Of a DNA stretch of 64,000 bases, positions 8,542 through 17,069 are shown in pieces. Location: the NCBI GenBank assembly GCA_963834405.1, contig CAWIBX010000007.1:124001-188000 (forward strand). The letters are read 5' to 3'. The translations under genes and the position numbers were made by a program. The stretch's first letter is position 1. Every line of letters starts with the position of its first letter. This DNA is from Bog-473 sp963834405. GTDB lineage: Bacteria; Actinomycetota; Acidimicrobiia; Acidimicrobiales; RAAP-2. Under the pieces are notes generated by a model. That model saw only the letters and a program-made list of their open reading frames with translations. It was not told the origin of the DNA and did no database searches.

Positions 8542-9348
8542 TCATCGGATGAAGTCCACGGAACCGGCGTTGAGGTCGACGTTGGCCGTGCGTCTACCAG
8601 CTCCCATCCACGCTGCGGCATGGACATGGTTGCCAGACCGCTCGTTAGCCCACCATGGCCGGTGGCGACGGGCAGAGGCGGGCAGCGGGCGACCGATTAT
8701 CCGCTCGATTTCAGCGAACGACAGGCGAATCACGGGCTCGGTGCGTTCGGCGAGGTATCGCTTGAGCGGGTCGTACACTGAGGACCTCCCGGACGTGCGC
8801 TCTGCGACGAAAGCGTCGCGGTCGTGCGCTGATGCGGGCGAATCGGGCCTCGCGCTCGCAACGGCCTGTGTGGGCCAACGGCGGTCCCCGAGCCAGTTGC
8901 CGAGGCGCCCAGATGGACGACCCTCGTCGGGCCTTCCGCGGTCGTCGCCCACCGCTGGCGAACCGGGCTTCTTCTTGCCGTCGTACACATTCTCGTACCA
9001 GTCGACCAAGTACCAGTACTTTTCGGGAATGTCGCTGCGTGCCGGCACGGTCTTGCCGCCTTTGCGGTAAGGGTGCGCCTCGTCCGTGTGGCGATAAAGG
9101 CGCCGCTCGCCTCTACCAGTTTCCCACAGCATGCAGTAGGTGCCTGGGTTAGGTCGTTTGTTGGCGACGCAATGCTGGCTAGCGTGGATCTGCACGCCCG
9201 GGCGAAGGGGCCGGTGCAATCCCTCCTCAAACACCCGGTCGACGATTTCTCGGGTTGCGAACGACTCCCGATCTGGCTGCTCCCAGTGGAGCAACGCTGT
9301 CCCAATCCAGACCTCGTCGGCTACCTTGATCGGCTTGATCCGCTGCAT
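8542..9348 (-). CDS. Two-domain protein of unknown function
   Basis: This 268-residue protein starts at an ATG preceded by AGGGAGG. The N-terminal domain (1-130) contains DEVWIGTALLHWE, HCVANKRPNPGTY and ERRLYRHTDEAHPYRKG. The C-terminal domain (about 195-268) contains LSFAEIERIIGRPLP and WWANERSGNHVHAAAWMGAG. From memory these resemble DUF7669 and DUF7662, which I have seen near restriction-like and defence genes; the numbers need checking. A charged linker joins them. It is the first gene of the operon, directly after the promoter at 9402-9429. Confidence 0.75.
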   Translation of the reverse strand: MQRIKPIKVADEVWIGTALLHWEQPDRESFATREIVDRVFEEGLHRPLRPGVQIHASQHCVANKRPNPGTYCMLWETGRGERRLYRHTDEAHPYRKGGKTVPARSDIPEKYWYLVDWYENVYDGKKKPGSPAVGDDRGRPDEGRPSGRLGNWLGDRRWPTQAVASARPDSPASAHDRDAFVAERTSGRSSVYDPLKRYLAERTEPVIRLSFAEIERIIGRPLPASARRHRPWWANERSGNHVHAAAWMGAGRRTANVDLNAGSVDFIR

Positions 9349-9401
9349 CCAACCCTCCCTGAGTCCCACTCGGTGTCCCAATATCAGAACTAACAACTAA
9401 C

Positions 9402-9429
9402 ATCTTACATACCTAACGGTAATCGTCAA
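9402..9429 (-). promoter_or_regulatory. Sigma70-like promoter of the five-gene operon
   Basis: On the minus strand TTGACG (9424-9429) is separated by 16 bases from TAAGAT (9402-9407). The surrounding bases are AT-rich, unlike the flanks. It sits 54-81 bases upstream of the chosen start at 9348. A nearby 10-mer, TGTCCCAATA (9375-9384), also begins the palindrome arms at 22921 and 23632. Confidence 0.55.
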
Positions 9430-9460
9430 GCAGATCAGGGTGGATTGGCACCCTGAGGAG

Positions 9461-9913
9461 TCAAGTGGACGTCGATGCGCAGCGTCCGCCCGGTGCCGGA
9501 CCCAGGCTTGCACGAGTGCGGACTCGGGCAGTGGTTGGAGGTCCTCTCGTCAGAGGAGAGAACGGGACTTCGTTTTCCTTGCGCCTCTCCGTCCCAGTCG
9601 CGGGCGTAATGGCTTCATCCTCGTCTCGCCAGTGGCTGCGGTGGTCTCCTCGTCGCCCGGCCCTCCCACGGTCGCGCTCCGCATCGAAGATCCAGTCGGT
9701 AAGACCGAGCTGCTCGTCGTCGGCAGTCGACTGCCATACGATCATTCGCTGTTCGAGCGCCTCGCTAAGAGCCCGAAACGGATCGTCCGAGGCTGGCATT
9801 CCGTCGGTCACGACGCTGAGCATCTCAAAGGCGTCGATTCCGGCGCTCCGAGTAGGACCAGTGAGAGGTGGCGCCACGCCTGCCCTGGCGCGCCGTTCCG
9901 AGCGGGTTAGCAA
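9461..9913 (-). CDS. Uncertain hypothetical gene after the relaxase
   Basis: An open frame of about 150 residues lies 27 bases downstream of the relaxase stop. The likeliest coding part is DDPFRALSEALEQRMIVWQS followed by DWIFDAERDRGRAGRR. The outermost start is TTG without a ribosome site, so the true start may lie further in. An overlapping plus-strand frame also exists. I do not recognise it; its main support is co-orientation with the relaxase. Confidence 0.35.
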   Translation of the reverse strand: MLTRSERRARAGVAPPLTGPTRSAGIDAFEMLSVVTDGMPASDDPFRALSEALEQRMIVWQSTADDEQLGLTDWIFDAERDRGRAGRRGDHRSHWRDEDEAITPATGTERRKENEVPFSPLTRGPPTTARVRTRASLGPAPGGRCASTST

Positions 9914-9940
9914 ACGGTTAGTAGCCGACCCGAATTCAAC

Positions 9941-12900
9941 TCACAGTTCGACTCCCTGCCGGATCCCGACGCGGGCATCCAACTCGGGATTCATTTGGTG
10001 GTCCGTTGTGTCCGTGCTGATCGCTTTCGCCCGCCCCCCCGCCGCCAGCGCCCTCTTGCGCTGGGCCGTTTGTTCGAGGTCTTCTCGATCCGGAGCCGCG
10101 CCGAGCGGACGCTGACCCTCGATGTGCCAGCGGTCCCGGTAGGCCGCGACAGTCGACACTTCTCGCAACCAGCGCTCCCGCTGGGCTGATCCGCTCGGCG
10201 GACGTCCGAGCGGCCGTACCCAGGTGCGTCGGGCCGCAATCGCCTCTTCAGCCAACGACCGAGCCCGTTGTTCCATGGCTTGGTCCCTCTCGGCCAGCGC
10301 CCGGGCCATGTCCGGGTCCGTCACACCCTGAACTTTCGGGATGAGCCCGGCAATCAGCTGTCCGCTGCGACGGCGGCTGGCCCCGGCCGCGTGGGACCAG
10401 CGGTCGACCCGACCATGGAGAACGGCGGCGACGTCGCCGGCATCAGCCAGGGACTTGCCCGCGACGAGCCGTGGCAGGGCCGCTTCAACGTCGAGACCGC
10501 GTGCTTCAGCGTCGCGCAATCCCGCGAACAGCGGACCCCGGGCCGCGCTGGCTGTCACGGTGGAGAGGTCGTCATCGGAGAGTCCTGAACGCATGAGGAG
10601 GGCATCCCAGCGCTCGGCTTGCGCCTCGGTGGCCAAGGTCAGGTACTCAGCGGAGAGCCGCTCCATGCCCTCCGCCTCGTGCTGCTCGCGACGGATCATG
10701 TCGTGGGCGGCCACTTCGGCACCTTCATTGCGAAGCACGCCGACGAGGACGCCCTTCGCCGTCATTGGCTCCAACGCTTCGTCGTGGGAGGTCTGAGGGT
10801 CGGGGTCGTAGCTGGTGTCCACATAGAGACGATTGCTCTCCTTGCCTCGGGTGGCCGAGACGTACAGGACCTCTCGGGTGGTCTTCGGACCGACCATGGC
10901 GTGCGCCGTGTCGACCGTCCGGCCCTGCGCCCGATGAGCGGTCGAGGCGTAGGCGAGCTCCACATGCTCACGCACGTAGTCAGCCGGCACGTGGACCTTC
11001 CCGATGCCATCGCGCCGTTGCAGGGTCAGCGAGCCGTCGGCATGTGAGCCGGTCACGCTCCATTGATCGCCATTGCGCACCCAGTGCTTCCCGGTGCTGA
11101 GGCGTCGGTTGTTCTGGCGGGTCACGACCTCGTCACCGATGCCAGCCGTCGCACCTCTCGACAGGGTCACTCCCTCCCCCGAGACCCTTCGGGCGGCAAT
11201 CCGATCAGCTTGCGCCCGGGAGTTGAGTTCGCCCACGGTACCGAGATCCCCGGCGATCATCAGACTGGTCTTTCCCTCCTCGGTGTCCTGCTTCCATGCC
11301 CTATAGAGGGCGTCGAGCATCTCCTCTCGGCTCCCTCCAACCACCCGGCCATGGGACGCATAGGCGTCGATGGCGTCAGGGGACCCGCGTCGTAATTCGA
11401 CACTTGCCGTCTTCTCCCAAGGGTTCACGAACCGGCGCACATCGATGAGCTCTGCCGCCAGGCCGCCCCGATCGCGTACCAAGGCGGCAAACATCCCGCC
11501 AGCGTCGATGGCGCTCAGTTGGGCCTGATCCCCCACCAGGAGCACCTTGGCTCGGGCCTCTCGGGCGGTGACCACCAGCTCGTCCAGGGCGAAGGTCCCG
11601 ACCAAGCTGGCTTCGTCCACGATCACCAACTGCCCCGCCCGAAGCTTCCATCGGGCCACTTCCTCTTCGACACCCGTCACCTGCGCGTGCAGAGAAGATC
11701 GCCGTCGCGACGTTGCGGGAGAGCGGAGCGCGGCGCGCAGGTCGGCGATCTTTGCCAGTCGCTCGGCTTGCTGGCGGTGTTCATGGAGCCACTTGGCGGT
11801 GTTCTCCGTGTCGATCCCCAGGGCTTCGGCCAGCACCTCTGCCGCGGCGGCCGAGGGGGCCAGACCGAGCACGGAGTCCGCGCCGTGTTCGGCTTCCCAG
11901 GCGCCCTGCAGTCCGGCCATCGCGGTCGACTTGCCGGTGCCGGCCGGTCCGACCAATACGTCGAGCCAGCGCCCGGAGGTGGCGACCTGCTCCAGCGCGA
12001 GCGCCTGATCGATGGACAGGGGATGGCTCCGGCCAGGTAGGACGGCGGACGTGACGCCGGCAACCGTGCCCGTTGCGACGGACGGACCATCCATTTGTCG
12101 CCCGGCATCGAGCAGGCGGGCCTCGGCTTCCAAGAGGACGGCGGTGGTATAGATCTGATGGCCCTTGGCCCGGAACCGGCTGGTTCCATCGGACCGACGC
12201 AAGTGTTCCGGGGTGAAGTGCAACTCAGGTGCCGAGATGACCAACGACTGCGCGGTGGCCAGGTCGGCGGTGCGCTCGGCCACGGCGATCCGATCGTCGG
12301 GAGAGGCGAAGCGGACACCGTGGAACTGACGGTGGACTTCAGCCAGGACGTTGGCCCGAGAGAATGTGGCCCGACGCTCAGAGACCTTGCGGATCGTGAC
12401 CGACGCTGCGTCGGAGAGGATCTCGTCGGCCAGGTCGCCGGCTCGGAGCAGCGGCAGGTCGTTCCGATGGGACAGGCCAATGACCCATGCTTCGGGGTCA
12501 CGCCCGACGTAGTGCTCGGCTCGCTGGCGCCACGTCTCGGTCATCGCACCGAGCGTGCGGTGCTCTTTGCGCGGCCGGGTCTCGAGTGTCGCTTGCTGTC
12601 GCAGTTTGATGATCTCGGTCGTGGTGGGCTGGCGCCCATGGGCGGCGACGAACGCGGGAATCAGCGCCTCCTTGCGCTCCTCGATGGCGGCCGCCCGTTG
12701 CGAGAACTCGGCCATCAGGGTCTCGGGAACCCCGGCCACCTCCCAGCGGACCTCCTCGGAATGACGCCGCGACCTTTCGTCCCAGTCCCACCCCAACTCC
12801 TGGGTCAACAGGTCGGCGAGGATGCTCTGGTGCAGCTCTCCGAGCATGACCACGCTCTTAAACAGACCCCGCGAGTCGAGCGTGCGCCACACCCCGTCGG

Positions 12901-13609
12901 AGGCCGAGCGGGCCCGGTTGGCCACCACCACATGGTCGTGGAGCTGGGGGTCACCGGCCCTCGAATCGAAGTGGGTGAACGCGGTGGCCACCACGCCCTC
13001 GACGTCCTCTTGGACCACGCCGTTTCTGCCCGAACGCGAGTGGAAGACCTCGCGCTCGGCGTAGGTGAGCACGACCTCGATGGCCCGGCGATGGCAGGCA
13101 TCGATCGCCGCCTTGGTGTCGGCGTCGCCCAAGGCCCACGCCGTCGAGATCGACTTGCTGGGCGAGAAGGTGAGGTCGAACCCGGCCACCGGCGTCCGGT
13201 TCGTCGCAGTGAGCGCTCGTTCTGGAACTTCGTTTCGGGCCGCCGGCTCGACCCGCCCGGCGACGTCGACGGGAGAACCGATGCTCCCGATTCGTCCCGC
13301 CCTACGCGGGGTCAATGAGGGCCGCGAGCGGATCGGCGGACGCCCCAGGGGCTGGCCGCTGATCGGATCGGCACACATTCCGAGGAGATTGAACAGATGT
13401 TGCTCGCTGACCTCTGAGCCGATTTCGATCCCTCGGCCGCCGTCGAGGGCAGCCAGGCCGGCGCCGAGGAACACACCCGGGGGCGTGCCGGACGCGGCGT
13501 AGTAGTCAGCCAGACTCATCGCCTGCTGGCACACCCCATCCCCAGCTGCCACCGACTCCATCAGGTAGCGATAGCCCGACCCCAACGTCATCCTGCGGAT
13601 CGAAAGCAC
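9941..13609 (-). CDS. MobF-family relaxase with TraA/RecD-like helicase
   Basis: This 1222-residue protein would nick DNA at an origin of transfer and unwind it during mobilisation. The N-terminal relaxase (about 1-300) starts VLSIRRMTLGSGYRYL; tandem tyrosines in LADYYAASGTPPG (about 36-37) are likely nucleophiles, and the metal-binding histidines lie in DPQLHDHVVV (about 224-226). The helicase part has Walker A GPAGTGKST (about 554-562) and Walker B LVIVDEASL. I chose the GTG at 13609 because relaxases of this family begin here; upstream codons read as noise. Confidence 0.9.
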   Translation of the reverse strand: MLSIRRMTLGSGYRYLMESVAAGDGVCQQAMSLADYYAASGTPPGVFLGAGLAALDGGRGIEIGSEVSEQHLFNLLGMCADPISGQPLGRPPIRSRPSLTPRRAGRIGSIGSPVDVAGRVEPAARNEVPERALTATNRTPVAGFDLTFSPSKSISTAWALGDADTKAAIDACHRRAIEVVLTYAEREVFHSRSGRNGVVQEDVEGVVATAFTHFDSRAGDPQLHDHVVVANRARSASDGVWRTLDSRGLFKSVVMLGELHQSILADLLTQELGWDWDERSRRHSEEVRWEVAGVPETLMAEFSQRAAAIEERKEALIPAFVAAHGRQPTTTEIIKLRQQATLETRPRKEHRTLGAMTETWRQRAEHYVGRDPEAWVIGLSHRNDLPLLRAGDLADEILSDAASVTIRKVSERRATFSRANVLAEVHRQFHGVRFASPDDRIAVAERTADLATAQSLVISAPELHFTPEHLRRSDGTSRFRAKGHQIYTTAVLLEAEARLLDAGRQMDGPSVATGTVAGVTSAVLPGRSHPLSIDQALALEQVATSGRWLDVLVGPAGTGKSTAMAGLQGAWEAEHGADSVLGLAPSAAAAEVLAEALGIDTENTAKWLHEHRQQAERLAKIADLRAALRSPATSRRRSSLHAQVTGVEEEVARWKLRAGQLVIVDEASLVGTFALDELVVTAREARAKVLLVGDQAQLSAIDAGGMFAALVRDRGGLAAELIDVRRFVNPWEKTASVELRRGSPDAIDAYASHGRVVGGSREEMLDALYRAWKQDTEEGKTSLMIAGDLGTVGELNSRAQADRIAARRVSGEGVTLSRGATAGIGDEVVTRQNNRRLSTGKHWVRNGDQWSVTGSHADGSLTLQRRDGIGKVHVPADYVREHVELAYASTAHRAQGRTVDTAHAMVGPKTTREVLYVSATRGKESNRLYVDTSYDPDPQTSHDEALEPMTAKGVLVGVLRNEGAEVAAHDMIRREQHEAEGMERLSAEYLTLATEAQAERWDALLMRSGLSDDDLSTVTASAARGPLFAGLRDAEARGLDVEAALPRLVAGKSLADAGDVAAVLHGRVDRWSHAAGASRRRSGQLIAGLIPKVQGVTDPDMARALAERDQAMEQRARSLAEEAIAARRTWVRPLGRPPSGSAQRERWLREVSTVAAYRDRWHIEGQRPLGAAPDREDLEQTAQRKRALAAGGRAKAISTDTTDHQMNPELDARVGIRQGVEL

Positions 13610-13836
13610 GGCACATCCCCACAGCCGGGACGCCGCTCGTCCCACACCCATCGACCGATCTCCGACCACGATCGGCCCTTGGATGCCATTCGTGTGCCGC
13701 GAAGTGATGTGGCTGATGGACTGCTGGCGATGGTGAGCTTCGGGAGGGTCCGGAGACGCGGGTCTGTGAAGTGGTGCAGCGGGTGGTGGACAGTGACGGG
13801 CCGGGTACGGGATGTGTCGCCGGTACGGTGGGGTGT

Positions 13837-14070
13837 ATGTCACGGTTGGAGCGCATCACTATCGACTCGGCGATCTGTCATGGTCAGCCGACGGTGCGAG
13901 ATTTGCGCTACCCCGTCGAGAACCTCCTGGAGCTCTTGGCGTCGGGCATGAGCATTGAGGAGATCATCGACGACCATCCTGATCTCGAACATGACGATCT
14001 CCTGGCTGCGCTGGAGTTCGGGCCGCCGGCATCAGGTCGACGTCGGGTGACGCCGAGCGGCACTGCATGA
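13837..14070 (+). CDS. DUF433 (VapB45-like) antitoxin
   Basis: This 77-residue protein has the DUF433 fold signature: RITIDSAICHGQPTVRDLRY, then LLELLASGMSIEEIIDDHPD and LEHDDLLAALEF. These HTH-like antitoxins pair with DUF5615 PIN-like toxins. The ATG at 13837 fits the usual N-terminus. The last residues (PPASGRRRVTPSGTA) do not look like the family tail. Its stop overlaps a start in an ATGA at 14067-14070, but the toxin frame is broken after about 30 codons. It is divergent from the relaxase. Confidence 0.8.
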   Translation: MSRLERITIDSAICHGQPTVRDLRYPVENLLELLASGMSIEEIIDDHPDLEHDDLLAALEFGPPASGRRRVTPSGTA

Positions 14071-14096
14071 AGGACGCCGAGCGGCACTGCATGAAG
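14049..14096. repeat. 24-bp perfect tandem duplication at a TA junction
   Basis: A 24-base unit (beginning GACGCCGAGCGG, ending GCATGAAG) occurs twice in a row at 14049-14072 and 14073-14096. Each copy carries an ATGAAG, so the toxin start codon is duplicated. Because 24 is a multiple of three the frame is kept. Confidence 0.9.
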
Positions 14097-14159
14097 TTGG
14101 TCGTCGACGCCCAGCTGCCGGTCTCGATGCAATGCTCGATGCGTCGTTCGCATGACTGA
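14067..14159 (+). pseudogene. Truncated DUF5615 PIN-like toxin
   Basis: After the DUF433 antitoxin an ATGA overlap opens a 30-codon frame containing MKLVVDAQLPVSM, the start of DUF5615 (Mut7-C/PIN-like) toxins, with its first catalytic Asp. Normal family members run to about 110 residues. Here a stop follows at 14157-14159 and no continuation is visible in other frames. The toxin is therefore a remnant, leaving an orphan antitoxin. Confidence 0.7.
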
Positions 14160-14437
14160 CCCCAACCACCGACAGCGGAACGGAGCCCAGTCCCGGCGAG
14201 GGAAGCCTGTGGGCCGAGCAAGAACTTCTGGCGGGTTCGCCCGCCGGGCGAACGTGAACGATCGCGAGGCCGCCAGAACTTGTTGCGAGCCGAGCCGGCG
14301 ACTTGACGCCGTGGAGCGCCGGTGGTCCTCGCCCTGCAACTTCCCAGGACGACGCTGCGGGGAGGCGCCGGGGCTGGAGATGGCTGCCCGTCGACCCAGT
14401 CCAGGAGCGCTGAAAGCGCGCCGAAGGAGGTTCGACA

Positions 14438-14587
14438 TTGGCCACCACGACAGCTGGACCGGTCGCAGGGACGTTCATCCGCGAGCGTGTTCCCGGGCTT
14501 CTTGGTCGGCCGCGGCGAGCGGGATCCCGATGTCCCCACTCACTCACGACCCGACAGGGCCCGCCCGCCAACGGGACGATGGACTGA
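14438..14587 (+). CDS. Small ORF upstream of serine recombinase 1
   Basis: A 49-codon frame begins at a TTG (14438), 7 bases after a strong ribosome site, GAAGGAGG (14423-14430). The peptide starts MATTTAGPVAGTFIRERVPG. It ends one base before the next small frame, which itself overlaps the recombinase, so the three look translationally linked. I do not recognise the product. Support is the ribosome site and the tight spacing. Confidence 0.4.
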   Translation: MATTTAGPVAGTFIRERVPGLLGRPRRAGSRCPHSLTTRQGPPANGTMD

Positions 14588-14588
14588 C

Positions 14589-14801
14589 GTGGGAGCAGCT
14601 CCCGACACGGGGACGAGCAGTCCACCCCAGCGAAAGCGACCCCGCGGTACCGTTGCGGCGCGTGCGTCGTCTGCCCAGGAACACCGCAAGCCGGTCGACT
14701 TCGTGGCTGACTGCGCACCGGTGATGACCCCGAGTGTGGCCGGCGTCCTGGCTCGCATCGTGCGGACCCTGCGCGACCACCAGAAACGTGAGGCAGCATG
14801 A
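14589..14801 (+). CDS. Small protein coupled to serine recombinase 1
   Basis: A 70-residue frame from a GTG one base after the preceding small ORF ends by overlapping the recombinase start (ATGA, 14798-14801). Its N-terminal half is basic and low in complexity. The C-terminal part VMTPSVAGVLARIVRTLRDH looks like a short helical module. A similar motif (VPRLTVEAARVLLQIVRQ) lies in the small ORF near the second recombinase, suggesting a shared accessory role. The function is unknown. Confidence 0.5.
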   Translation: MGAAPDTGTSSPPQRKRPRGTVAARASSAQEHRKPVDFVADCAPVMTPSVAGVLARIVRTLRDHQKREAA

Positions 14802-16567
14802 TCCGGTTCGCCCTCAGCGCCCGTACCTCGACCGACGACCTGCAGGACCCGGCCGACAGCCTGCGGTGGCAGACCGACACGGCGGCCCGCCTGGTCGCCC
14901 CCCACGGCGAGATCGTGGCCACCTACCACGACATCGACAAGAGCCGCAGCCTGCCGTGGGAGCGCCGCCCCGAGGCGTCCCGCATCCTGCGAGATCTGAA
15001 AAACCCCAACCGCGGCTGGGATGCCCTGGTCATCGCCGAACCGCAGCGCGCCTTCTCGGGCACCCAGTTCGAGGGAATCCTCTTCCAGTTCGCCCATTAC
15101 GGCGTGGGGCTGTGGGTGCCCGAGTTGGGCGGCGCCGTCGACATCAACAACGACGGGCACTACATGGCGCTGTCGAACTACGGCACGATGAGCCGGGCCG
15201 AGCGAAACCGGACCCGCCTGCGGGTCGCCAACGCCGTACGGGCCCACGCCCGGGCCGGGCGTTGGCTCGGTGGCCGCCCGCCCTACGGCTACCGGATCGC
15301 CGACCGGGGCCCCCACTCCAACCCGTCCAAGGCGGCATCCGGTGCCCGGCTCCACCAGCTCGAGCCCGACCCGGTGGCCGCGCCGATCGTGCGCCGCATC
15401 TTCGCCATGTACCTCGCCGGCGCCGGCTACAAGCAGATCGCCACCGTGCTGACCAACGAGGGCGTGCCCTGCCCGTCAGCCCACGACCGGACCCGCAACT
15501 CGCACCGGTCCGGCCATGCCTGGGCCATGTCGGCCGTCCGGAGCATCCTCGCCAACCCCCGGTACCTCGGTTACCACGTCTCGGGTCGGACCAAGAAGAC
15601 CGACGTGCTGCTCGACCCTGATGCGCCGATGCTCGGCCACGTCACCAGACAGCAGTGGCAGGAACGGGGCCAGTGGGTCATGGCCACGGTGCAGAGCTAC
15701 GAGGCCATCGTCGACGAGGCCACCTGGCACCGAGTCCAGGCGCTCCTCGCCGCCAACACCCGCACCAACGCCGTCACGCCAGCCCGTCGGCGGACCCATG
15801 CGGGGGTGCGCCGTGCCGCACCGTCCCGTTACCCGCTGGCCGGCCTGGTGGTCTGCGACTGCTGCGGGAAGACGCTCCAGGGCAATCTGGTCCGAGGACA
15901 CGCCTTCTACCGCTGCAAGCTGAGCCGCGACTACCCGGTGCCGATCAACGGCCATCCCCAGAGCCTGGCCGTGCGCGAGGACCGGCTGCTCCCCCACGTG
16001 GACGCCTGGCTGTGCGGCCTGTTCGCACCGGAACTCGTCGAGGCCACCGCGGCCCAGGTGGTCGAAGCTGACGCCGAGGGACACCGCGAGGACCCGCCCG
16101 TCGTCCGGGCCCGGGCAGCGCTCGCCGAGTGCGAACGCAAGCAGGCCAAGCATCTCGACGGTCTGGAGGCGGGTATCCCCGCCGAGGTGATCGCCTCTCG
16201 GATCGCGGCCACCCAACGGGAGAAGGATGCCGCCGAAGCGGTGCTGGCGACAGCACCTCCACCACCGGAGCCCCTGACCTTCGCCGAGGTGGTCCAAACG
16301 CTGTCGGCTCTGCACAACCTGCCAGAGCTTCTCGAAACGATCGAACAGGCCGACCGGGCGGCTCTGTATCAGGCGCTCGGGCTAACGGTCCGGTACCGCC
16401 GCACCGGTTCCACCGAAGAAGTGAAGCTCACCTCGACACTGCGAAGCGTGGACCTGGAGCGTGTCGGTGTAAAGACCCGCTCCGGAGACTCCCAGGTCCC
16501 AAGCCTGCAAGGCGTGGACCTGGAGCGTGTCGGAGGGGGGACTGTGACCTTGAACACACGCGTCTAG
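14798..16567 (+). CDS. Large serine recombinase 1
   Basis: This 589-residue integrase catalyses site-specific integration or excision through a phosphoserine intermediate. The resolvase domain (1-150) has the likely nucleophile Ser11 in FALSARTSTDD and the motif GTMSRAERNRTRLR. The recombinase domain (about 165-290) contains GGRPPYGYRIADRGPH, and the zinc ribbon has CDCCGKTLQ and FYRCK (about 350-375). A coiled coil follows at about 430-480. The last residues are encoded by the attachment core at 16527-16543, and the tail VTLNTRV reads past it into element 2. A 22-base direct repeat (16446-16467 and 16512-16533) encodes VDLERVG twice. Confidence 0.93.
   Translation: MIRFALSARTSTDDLQDPADSLRWQTDTAARLVAPHGEIVATYHDIDKSRSLPWERRPEASRILRDLKNPNRGWDALVIAEPQRAFSGTQFEGILFQFAHYGVGLWVPELGGAVDINNDGHYMALSNYGTMSRAERNRTRLRVANAVRAHARAGRWLGGRPPYGYRIADRGPHSNPSKAASGARLHQLEPDPVAAPIVRRIFAMYLAGAGYKQIATVLTNEGVPCPSAHDRTRNSHRSGHAWAMSAVRSILANPRYLGYHVSGRTKKTDVLLDPDAPMLGHVTRQQWQERGQWVMATVQSYEAIVDEATWHRVQALLAANTRTNAVTPARRRTHAGVRRAAPSRYPLAGLVVCDCCGKTLQGNLVRGHAFYRCKLSRDYPVPINGHPQSLAVREDRLLPHVDAWLCGLFAPELVEATAAQVVEADAEGHREDPPVVRARAALAECERKQAKHLDGLEAGIPAEVIASRIAATQREKDAAEAVLATAPPPPEPLTFAEVVQTLSALHNLPELLETIEQADRAALYQALGLTVRYRRTGSTEEVKLTSTLRSVDLERVGVKTRSGDSQVPSLQGVDLERVGGGTVTLNTRV
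16446..16533. repeat. 22-bp direct repeat in the 3' end of recombinase 1
   Basis: The same 22 bases (starting GCGTGGACC, ending GTGTCGG) occur at 16446-16467 and 16512-16533, 66 bases apart and in frame. Both copies end with the first bases of the attachment core. Confidence 0.8.
16527..16543. other. Attachment core, copy 1 (likely attL of element 2)
   Basis: The 17 bases beginning GTGTCGGA and ending GGACT are identical to 33465-33481 at the 3' end of the tRNA-Leu gene. A tRNA-end duplicate next to a serine integrase gene is what site-specific integration leaves behind. Confidence 0.75.
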
Positions 16568-16985
16568 GACGGCGGGTCACCCCAGGCCCGGCCAAGGAAT
16601 CAACTTGCTCCGCGGGTCTGTGATTTGCAGCCAGAGTGTGGGTTGTCGCGAAGGAGTTCCCCGATCTGAGCCGTGGCGACCGGGCATGTCGATGCCGATT
16701 GGGATCGGTGCTTGGTCTCGCGCTGGCACTCTCGGGGCAGTTGACGACCCAAAGCACGAGGTTGCGCCTACCCCCCTTGCGTACACCCCGTTCAGGTGGG
16801 ACGATCATCTCCACCCAACGTGTTCGGGCTTGCGGACACCTAGGAGGTTGGGAGTGGCTGGTCTCGCCCGTACAGCCCAGTAGGGCGGGGCCAGACCGCA
16901 CCCTCAGGCGGCGGAACCTGTATCGGTGAGTCAGGTAAGTCAGAGCCCAAATCTGCGGGTTCGGTTCGGGGGACGCCACTTGCAC

Positions 16986-17006
16986 TGACCCCCTGATCGG
17001 GGGTCA
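16986..17006. repeat. Perfect palindrome TGACCCCC/GGGGGTCA
   Basis: Two 8-base arms around a 5-base loop (TGATC). There is no T-run after it, so an operator or recombinase site is as likely as a terminator. Confidence 0.6.
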
Positions 17007-17069
17007 AATGGTCGATGAGGACACCCCGTCAACGACCGCCTTCCGCCATCTCGGGCGATTGGGGGTGAC

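Larger units (their letters stand above)
9461..16543. mobile_element. Integrative element 1 (left end not defined)
   Basis: This block holds a MobF relaxase/helicase and a large serine recombinase, so it was probably a mobilisable integrated element. Its right end is the 17-base attachment core at 16527-16543, identical to the tRNA-Leu 3' end at 33465. I cannot locate its left end; 9461 is only where its recognisable genes start, and the TA and TPR genes may also belong to it. No coupling protein or mating-pair genes are visible, so it would need help for transfer. Confidence 0.5.

Noticed and set aside
13610..13843. A longer relaxase N-terminus starting at 13843
   Set aside because: The added 78 residues are Pro/His/Arg-rich noise, and the family N-terminus (LSIRRMTLG) begins at the GTG at 13609.
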